In this document: positions 1 to 3,557 of the stretch, piece by piece | Layout of the letters: the number at the start of each line of letters is the position of its first letter | How positions within the stretch are numbered: the stretch's first letter is position 1 | NCBI GenBank assembly: GCA_018818905.1 | Contig: JAHIRA010000004.1 | Location: 1-7,182, forward strand | Source of the DNA: Patescibacteria group bacterium | Lineage (GTDB): Bacteria; Patescibacteriota; JABMPQ01; JAHIRA01 | DNA: 7,182 nucleotides | Direction: 5' to 3' | Made by a program: the position numbers and the translations under genes | Notes under the pieces: generated by a model | Told to the model about the DNA's origin: nothing | Databases searched by the model: none | What the model saw: only the letters and a program-made list of their open reading frames with translations

Positions 1-436
1 GACCTGTTTCGACAAAGTTTTCATAAGTCTCAGTGCTGGAAAAGCTATCAAGATCTACTCTCTTAGGATCTTGACTGTCTTTTTGAGTTTTACTTTCAAG
101 AACAAGATTCTTAACGGGTTGATCTTGACCCTCAGTATAAAGATAGAGTCGATAATTGTCCTGGTAAGATCCCAAAAAACAGCTGACCAAAACGATGCTC
201 TTGTTTTCAGAAAGATTGTAGACTTTGACGCCACTTTCCTCGTTATAAAAATTTGCCTCATCTTGATTGCATTCAGGTGGCCAACTGAGCTTATCTTTCC
301 AGTCTTGTCTATCTTGATTTAATTCTGGAATATTTGTGTTTTCTTTATCTGAATCCCAGAAAAATGAAGTCACATCAGTCAAAGAACAAGCTTGAAGAAG
401 GATAAGCACAAAAACTAGTCCTAAACTTATTTTCAT
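1..436 (-). CDS. Putative lipoprotein, 3' end outside window
   Basis: An open frame of 145 codons starts at ATG 436-434 and runs off the left edge. Residues 1-17 form a short lipoprotein signal: Lys2, then a hydrophobic stretch ending in the lipobox L14-Q15-A16-C17, so Cys17 should be lipidated and the protein anchored on the outer face of a membrane. The exported part is polar, with W27, W46, W52, and two further cysteines, C56 (in WPPEC) and C86 (in VLVSCFLGSYQ), which could form a disulfide. The spacing of the two Cys followed by GSYQ faintly recalls DUF1176-type exported proteins, but this is only an impression. The start is supported by the signal sequence; only a weak AAGAG lies ahead of it. 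It has its own promoter at 483-511. Function is unknown. Confidence 0.8.
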   Translation of the reverse strand, partial: MKISLGLVFVLILLQACSLTDVTSFFWDSDKENTNIPELNQDRQDWKDKLSWPPECNQDEANFYNEESGVKVYNLSENKSIVLVSCFLGSYQDNYRLYLYTEGQDQPVKNLVLESKTQKDSQDPKRVDLDSFSSTETYENFVETG

Positions 437-482
437 TTGTCTCTTAAGTCGGATCATTATTGGTTGTTTGAATGGTTCTTAT

Positions 483-511
483 ATTTTACCTAAAAATAAG
501 GTAAAAAACAA
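483..511 (-). promoter_or_regulatory. Promoter of the lipoprotein gene with overlapping inverted repeat
   Basis: On the minus strand, TTGTTT (511-506) and TAAAAT (488-483) are separated by exactly 17 bases and would start transcription about 40 bases before the lipoprotein ATG. A perfect inverted repeat, TTTTACCT-N7-AGGTAAAA (484-506), fills the spacer and touches both boxes, which is where a repressor operator would sit. The -10 matches consensus at five of six positions, the -35 at only three. The regulator is not known. Confidence 0.45.
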
Positions 512-516
512 ACAAT

Positions 517-550
517 AAAAAAACAGAAGTGCACACCTTCTGCTTTTTTT
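517..550 (-). terminator. Intrinsic terminator after the RRM gene
   Basis: A CAGAAG/CTTCTG stem (524-529 with 537-542, loop of 7) is flanked by an A-tract and, on the minus strand, followed by seven Ts (523-517). It lies about 20 bases past the stop of the RRM gene. The T-run at 544-550 on the other side makes the element formally bidirectional, but no plus-strand gene reads into it. It insulates the lipoprotein gene from upstream transcription. Confidence 0.85.
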
Positions 551-564
551 ATTTGAGAATTTAC

Positions 565-825
565 TTATTCTCTAGGTTTTTGTGGACGTGCTTCATTAAC
601 AGTAATAGGTCGTCCCTTGACATCCTGACCATCCATTTCAGAAATAGCTTTGTCGCCATCTTCATCGTTCTCGAAAGTAACGAATCCGAAGCCTTTTGAT
701 CTGCCGGAAAATTTGTCTTTGATGATCACAGCTTCTTCAACCGCACCAAACTGTGCGAAAGCTGTTTGTAGATCTTCTTCAGTTGCGTCCCAACTGATGT
801 TTCCGACAAAGAGTTTTTTTGACAT
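565..825 (-). CDS. RRM-domain RNA-binding protein
   Basis: This 86-residue protein is essentially one RNA recognition motif, of the type found in small bacterial RNA-binding proteins (Rbp of cyanobacteria and similar single-RRM proteins). RNP2 is LFVGNI at residues 5-10 and RNP1 is KGFGFVTF at 44-51, with the RNA-stacking aromatics F6, F46 and F48 all present. The alpha-helix segments (TEEDLQTAFAQFG and DGDKAISEMDG) fall where expected. A short basic tail (ARPQKPRE) follows; there is no glycine-rich extension. It probably acts as a cytoplasmic RNA chaperone or post-transcriptional regulator; targets cannot be read from sequence. No Shine-Dalgarno precedes the ATG. It is transcribed alone, from a promoter near 904-932 through a leader of about 70 bases, to the terminator at 517-550. 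Confidence 0.95.
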   Translation of the reverse strand: MSKKLFVGNISWDATEEDLQTAFAQFGAVEEAVIIKDKFSGRSKGFGFVTFENDEDGDKAISEMDGQDVKGRPITVNEARPQKPRE

Positions 826-903
826 GAGTGTTTTAATGTGAAAGAAAATAAACTAGAACTTTTTCTGTCTTTTAGTGCCATCTATAAACCAAACTGTGCA
901 CAT

Positions 904-932
904 TTTATCTACGAAGCACCAAAAAGTTTCAA
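904..932 (-). promoter_or_regulatory. Candidate promoter of the RRM gene
   Basis: TTGAAA (932-927) and GATAAA (909-904) are spaced by 17 bases on the minus strand, giving a predicted leader of about 70 bases before the RRM start at 825. The leader is A/T-rich, lacks a Shine-Dalgarno, and contains T-rich tracts that could be bound by the RRM protein itself. A TATTAT at about 120 bases from the start is an alternative -10 without a convincing -35. Confidence 0.4.
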
Positions 933-954
933 AAGTTCATGCCTGTATAATACA

Positions 955-972
955 CCAAAAGACTATTTTTGG
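955..972 (-). other. Short hairpin just after the CxxC protein gene
   Basis: CCAAAA and TTTTGG (955-960 and 967-972) pair around a six-base loop, five bases after the stop codon at 978. There is no following T-run, so it is at best a weak terminator or an mRNA 3'-end stabiliser. It overlaps a 15-base-period duplication (AAGACTATTTT at 959 and 974) that repeats the stop codon in frame. Confidence 0.3.
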
Positions 973-977
973 GAAGA

Positions 978-1400
978 CTATTTTGGCTTTTCACCTTCAT
1001 AACTGTGATATTTACGCTTAAATTCCTCAACATCATCATATTCGGCAAAGTCTTGATGATGTTGAGGCGAATTAAAATCAAAACTTTTTTGGTGTTGTAC
1101 GCCACACCAGTATTCTTCTGTTCTCCCTCCAATAGCCTTCCAGTACTGAAAAGCTCCATTAACATAACCACAATATGCACAAAATATTTTCTGCACAGGG
1201 GAGAGATATTCTAGCTTATGCCTGTCTACCTTGATATATTTTTTTCGCTCAATAGTCTCAAGGCCATACAAAGGAAAACAAACACGATGATAAACTTCTA
1301 TCCAAAAATCAGCAATAACGACTGGGACTATGACAGAGAAGATAAAGGGCGCCGAAAGCCCGTGCCTAAATGCATGACCTTGATTATGTATATGTTTCAT
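978..1400 (-). CDS. Conserved hypothetical CxxC protein with N-terminal membrane segment
   Basis: This 140-residue protein matches, from memory, a widespread uncharacterised family. Conserved-looking features are HAFRHGLSAPFI (9-20), a hydrophobic stretch (about 18-35) reading into EVYHRVCFPLYG, the YIKVDRHKLEYL block (55-66), C74-x-x-C77 followed by GYVNG, and GGRTEEYWCGVQH (91-103) with C99 and H103. C74, C77, C99 and H103 could bind a metal such as zinc or iron, though this is inference. The N-terminus suggests a single membrane anchor. The start is well defined: its ATG overlaps the stop of the preceding decayed PPOX gene as ATGA (1400-1397), so translation was presumably coupled to that gene. 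No good Shine-Dalgarno is seen, which may matter now that the upstream frame is broken. The tail is polar and charged. Function is unknown. Confidence 0.85.
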   Translation of the reverse strand: MKHIHNQGHAFRHGLSAPFIFSVIVPVVIADFWIEVYHRVCFPLYGLETIERKKYIKVDRHKLEYLSPVQKIFCAYCGYVNGAFQYWKAIGGRTEEYWCGVQHQKSFDFNSPQHHQDFAEYDDVEEFKRKYHSYEGEKPK

Positions 1401-1640
1401 TTCTTTTTAGTCAATCTGGAAATTTTTCCTGTTTTTTCTTTAATCTTGAACTTGTATATGTTAACTGCCGCAATTTCTGAGTAATGTGGGGGCGGATTCA
1501 GGCCATGCTGTCTCGAAATAGCATCAAGACCTTTCTTCTTTTCTATCTCCTCTACTACCAAAATCACCTGTCCAAAACCAATAACCGTCCGATACTTGAC
1601 CGTAGAATCGGTCTTTGATCTCTTTATCTTTTCTTCTCAT
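1397..1640 (-). pseudogene. Decayed pyridoxamine 5'-phosphate oxidase (PPOX/NimA-like) family gene
   Basis: Two pieces of one family lie in different frames. The first starts at ATG 1640-1638 and reads MRRKDKEIKDR, a typical N-terminus of small PPOX-fold flavin-binding proteins; that frame then turns to nonsense and stops at TGA 1526-1524. The second, open from about 1612 to TGA 1399-1397 (71 codons), reads KYRTVIGFGQV, then EEIEKKKGLDAISRQHG, and closes with VNIYKFKIKEKTGK, which are the middle-to-C-terminal signatures of the same family. Intact members are about 150 residues, so roughly 70 internal codons, including most of the FMN-binding barrel strands, are missing, together with a frame change near 1605-1612. 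An inverted repeat, GACCG-N6-CGGTC (1598-1613), sits at the junction. The C-terminal frame overlaps the next gene by ATGA. A TATACT at 1668-1663 could be its old -10. The family assignment is from motif recall, not a search. Confidence 0.7.
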
Positions 1641-1670
1641 TTTGTTTTGTTAGCAGAGACTTAGTATACG

Positions 1671-1695
1671 AAAAAATAACCAACTCAAGCTGGTT
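1671..1695 (-). terminator. Intrinsic terminator after the two-CW gene
   Basis: On the minus strand an 18-base hairpin (1695-1678) forms a seven-pair stem (including one G-T pair) around a TTGA loop and is followed by A then six Ts (1676-1671). It begins about 28 bases after the stop at 1724 and separates the tRNA/two-CW unit from the PPOX remnant. Confidence 0.8.
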
Positions 1696-1723
1696 CAGTT
1701 TATCTGATTGGTGTTTTATTGGT

Positions 1724-1930
1724 CTATTCTTGATCCTCTTTTTCCAAATACCACTGACAATCAAAGCAGCTCTCAACCATATCAGCATTTGGACAAGCTT
1801 CTTTCACATGCATTAAATACCAACACTTGTTTCCCATACCAAGCTTGTAAACATTGCAAACTGCCTTAACCTTTTCTGGACAATCCATAAACTCCCAGCA
1901 ATCTCTGGGTTTGTTCTTATTCTTCTTCAT
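1724..1930 (-). CDS. Small two-CW-type cysteine-rich protein
   Basis: This 68-residue soluble protein carries seven cysteines, at 11, 17, 25, 36, 46, 55 and 58. The pattern is CWEFMDC (11-17), then C25-N-V-Y, then CW again (36-37), then C46-P, and finally SCFDCQWY (54-61). This matches the two-CW domain, a presumed metal- or cofactor-binding module that in many bacteria (notably deltaproteobacterial signalling proteins) occurs alone or attached to sensor domains. The N-terminus is lysine-rich and has no signal peptide, so it is probably cytoplasmic. It has the only clear Shine-Dalgarno in the window, GAGGG at 1939-1935, five bases before the ATG, which fixes the start. It lies 31 bases past tRNA-Ser and has no separate promoter that I can see, so it is likely co-transcribed with the tRNA. 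Its ligand and role are unknown. Confidence 0.85.
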   Translation of the reverse strand: MKKNKNKPRDCWEFMDCPEKVKAVCNVYKLGMGNKCWYLMHVKEACPNADMVESCFDCQWYLEKEDQE

Positions 1931-1961
1931 GTTTCCCTCGCTTCTAAAATTAAGTTACGTC

Positions 1962-2051
<90 letters not shown>

Positions 2052-2063
2052 ATATAATTGAGT

Positions 2064-2091
2064 ATTCTAGCATTTAATTCTTGAGGATAAA
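2064..2091 (-). promoter_or_regulatory. Promoter of tRNA-Ser and two-CW gene
   Basis: An extended -10, TGC-TAGAAT (2072-2064), is preceded at 16 bases by a poor -35, TTTATC (2091-2086). The -10 ends 12 bases before the tRNA 5' end, so transcription would start a few bases upstream of the mature tRNA. The two-CW gene downstream probably depends on this promoter. Confidence 0.55.
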
Positions 2092-2109
2092 AGTCTTTTT
2101 TGCAAGACT
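2088..2109 (-). terminator. Weak hairpin terminator after the PAS gene
   Basis: AGTCTT pairs with AAGACT (2109-2104 with 2097-2092) around a six-base loop, ten bases after the PAS stop codon, and is followed by only a few Ts. It partly overlaps the -35 of the tRNA promoter, so some read-through into the tRNA is possible. Confidence 0.45.
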
Positions 2110-2118
2110 CTAAGTAGC

Positions 2119-2484
2119 TTAACGTATTTTGACATCAAGAATCTCAATCGAAACTAAAACATAAGTCTCATCCTCCACTTTGACCAACTTGAGAGCACTT
2201 TCGGTGATAAGATATGTTTTGCCATCTTTGCAAACATAAGGACAGTCACAATTTGTGACCCCCTCTTCAATGGCCTGCCTAATCTTCTCTGGACAAATGT
2301 TTTTATAGAAACTTGGATGAATCTCCGTGGCGCTAGTACCAATCAACTCTTCACGATTATAGCTCATTTCGGAAAGCATGGGATCACTAACTTCTAAAAT
2401 TTCTCCATCTTTATTGTAAAGAAGTAGGAGCTCTTCGGAAGATGTGATATGTTCTTTTAGCTCTTGCAATGAATTGAAGCCCAT
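2119..2484 (-). CDS. Free-standing PAS-domain protein
   Basis: The 121-residue protein is almost wholly one PAS domain. After a short helix (residues 5-18) comes the first strand and turn LLLYNKDGEILEVSDPML (20-37), then SYNREELIGTSATEIHP (41-57), the classic helix with the GTSATEIHP-type loop. The later strands run through CPYVCKDGKTYLITESALKL (81-100) and TYVLVSIEIL (107-116). There is no kinase, GGDEF, HTH or membrane segment, so it would act as a separate sensory subunit through a partner. It has four cysteines, C64, C79, C81 and C85, in the region that lines or borders the PAS pocket; whether they bind a metal or heme is unknown. The start lacks a Shine-Dalgarno. It lies 24 bases after the -1-frame continuation of the acidic gene, suggesting one operon. 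The nearby two-CW protein is a plausible partner because such domains co-occur in signalling proteins. Confidence 0.85.
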   Translation of the reverse strand: MGFNSLQELKEHITSSEELLLLYNKDGEILEVSDPMLSEMSYNREELIGTSATEIHPSFYKNICPEKIRQAIEEGVTNCDCPYVCKDGKTYLITESALKLVKVEDETYVLVSIEILDVKIR

Positions 2485-2508
2485 AGTTTTTTATTACTGT
2501 TTATATTT

Positions 2509-2664
2509 TTAGTACACTACTAGTCGATCTTTCTTAAAAATATCTCTCAACGTCCCAAGTCTCTTTTCTGGCGGCCAGTGAGCAACTCTTTTTCCTCTCT
2601 TCAAACCAGCATATACTTGTGCCTCTGGCTTAAGAGATAAACTCTGGGCCAACTCCTCTAAAAA
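2509..2664 (-). other. -1-frame continuation of the acidic hypothetical gene
   Basis: Beyond the TAG at 2660-2658 the -1 frame is open for about 50 codons to TAA 2511-2509. Reading GAT TTT with a one-base slip back on the T5 run gives EDF-LEELAQSLSLKPEA, continuing through KRGKRVAHWPPEKRLGTL to DRLVVY. The composition is protein-like (basic, with W, P and G), there is no ATG in the frame, and the -1 frame is closed just upstream by a TGA, so this looks like the C-terminus of the preceding gene and not an independent gene. It closes the gap to the PAS gene to 24 bases. The break may be a sequencing error in a homopolymer, a real mutation, or programmed -1 frameshifting; sequence alone cannot decide. 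Confidence 0.65.
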
Positions 2665-3122
2665 TCCTCAACAGCTTTTTTCCCATACTGGCTCTCAAAA
2701 TATTCTAATCTTTGCACGAAAGCATTGAGACGCCTATTATTTGCTTTTTTTCCAAAAACTCTGAAGATAGCGGCCTCTTTCTGCAAAGACAATTCGTCTT
2801 TCCTTCTTCTAAAATCATCCATTTTTTTGTCGTATGAATCTGGATCATCCTCTGGATCAGCTGAATCTCTCCACTCTTCTTTTTCACTGTCAAGTTCTGA
2901 TAACTCATCTTCAAACTCTTCTTCTATTCTCTCTATTTGATCCTTTTCTTCTTCTGAAAGCTCTCCTCCGGTTTCATAGAATAGGTGATATGTATCACGA
3001 TTAATTGGAGTTTCTTCCCAATCGATATAATCTTCTTCATCTCTAAAAACTCTTGTTTTACCAGAGACTTCTTTACTTTGTTTCTTCTCTTCTGGAACGA
3101 AATGTCTATTTTCTTCGTTCAT
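2658..3122 (-). CDS. Acidic coiled-coil hypothetical protein (frame interrupted)
   Basis: I do not recognise this protein. From ATG 3122 it has 154 residues, starting MNEENRHFVPEEKK. It is very acidic in its first two thirds (DEEDYIDWEET; EEEFEDELSELDSEKEEW), with a heptad-like, probably coiled-coil or helical hairpin region, and then a more basic section (RVFGKKANNRRLNAFVQRLEYFESQYGKK). There is no signal peptide or membrane segment. A longer version beginning at TTG 3152 would add IIIIKT-type residues encoded by A/T-rich intergenic sequence and is less likely. Neither start has a Shine-Dalgarno. The frame ends at TAG 2660-2658 within a T5 run, and a clean -1 frame continues for about 50 codons, so the true protein is probably about 204 residues. 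It follows the DUF4870-like gene by 60 bases with no clear terminator between. Confidence 0.75.
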   Translation of the reverse strand: MNEENRHFVPEEKKQSKEVSGKTRVFRDEEDYIDWEETPINRDTYHLFYETGGELSEEEKDQIERIEEEFEDELSELDSEKEEWRDSADPEDDPDSYDKKMDDFRRRKDELSLQKEAAIFRVFGKKANNRRLNAFVQRLEYFESQYGKKAVEDF

Positions 3123-3182
3123 AGTTTTTATAATTATTATTTTTGAATCCAATTGTTGGTCTTGATAATTGTCAATAATTCA

Positions 3183-3542
3183 CTAAAACTTTATCTTCTC
3201 GGCCAAATCCCCCACCACAGGCAGTGGCTTCATCTCGCCCCGTGAAACATTAATCAAACCCAAAATCATACAAACCAAGGTAAAGATAATTGCCGCCGGA
3301 TACACAAGCATCATCACCATCCACCCAATAAAGGGAATCCAAGCCACAAAAGCAACCGCAAATAGAATAACAAACAGACCAATGTAAAGCGTCATGCCCT
3401 GCTTGGCGTGAAACTGAGCAAATTTACTTTCTCTCTTGGCGAGAAGTGGAACTAAAAAGAGGAGGCCCACGTAACTTAGGTATGTCAGAGGCTGACTGTC
3501 TTCGAGATCCTTAGAATCAGCTTTTTTTATTTCTTCAGTCAT
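3183..3542 (-). CDS. DUF4870-like small membrane protein
   Basis: A 119-residue integral membrane protein with three hydrophobic stretches (about residues 20-35, 50-68 and 72-98). The segment KFAQFHAKQGMTLYIGLF (40-57) is the family hallmark: an aromatic-H-x-K/R-Q-G motif at the start of a membrane helix, as in DUF4870 and the related Tic20-like proteins. Family members are usually 100-130 residues, so this is full length. The N-terminus (MTEEIKKADSKDLED) is charged and presumably cytoplasmic; the C-terminus is GDLAEKIKF. Function of the family is not established. It starts 15 bases after the ppsA stop with only weak ribosome-binding sequence, so it is probably translated from the pyk-ppsA transcript. 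No reason for its pairing with ppsA is evident. Confidence 0.88.
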   Translation of the reverse strand: MTEEIKKADSKDLEDSQPLTYLSYVGLLFLVPLLAKRESKFAQFHAKQGMTLYIGLFVILFAVAFVAWIPFIGWMVMMLVYPAAIIFTLVCMILGLINVSRGEMKPLPVVGDLAEKIKF

Positions 3543-3557
3543 TTACTTGATGTTAAT

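Noticed and set aside
55..322. Short open frames on both strands at the left edge
   Set aside because: The minus-strand frame that begins with a lipoprotein signal at 436 spans this stretch and explains it better.
1218..1484. Plus-strand open frame of 88 codons
   Set aside because: It is antisense to the CxxC protein gene and the PPOX remnant, both of which carry recognisable family motifs on the minus strand.
1397..1526. UGA recoding, as in some Patescibacteria lineages
   Set aside because: Reading through UGA does not join the PPOX pieces, which are in different frames, and long genes such as ppsA contain no in-frame UGA.
3123..3152. TTG start extending the acidic protein by ten residues
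   Set aside because: The added residues come from A/T-rich intergenic-looking sequence, there is no Shine-Dalgarno, and ATG 3122 gives a more natural N-terminus.
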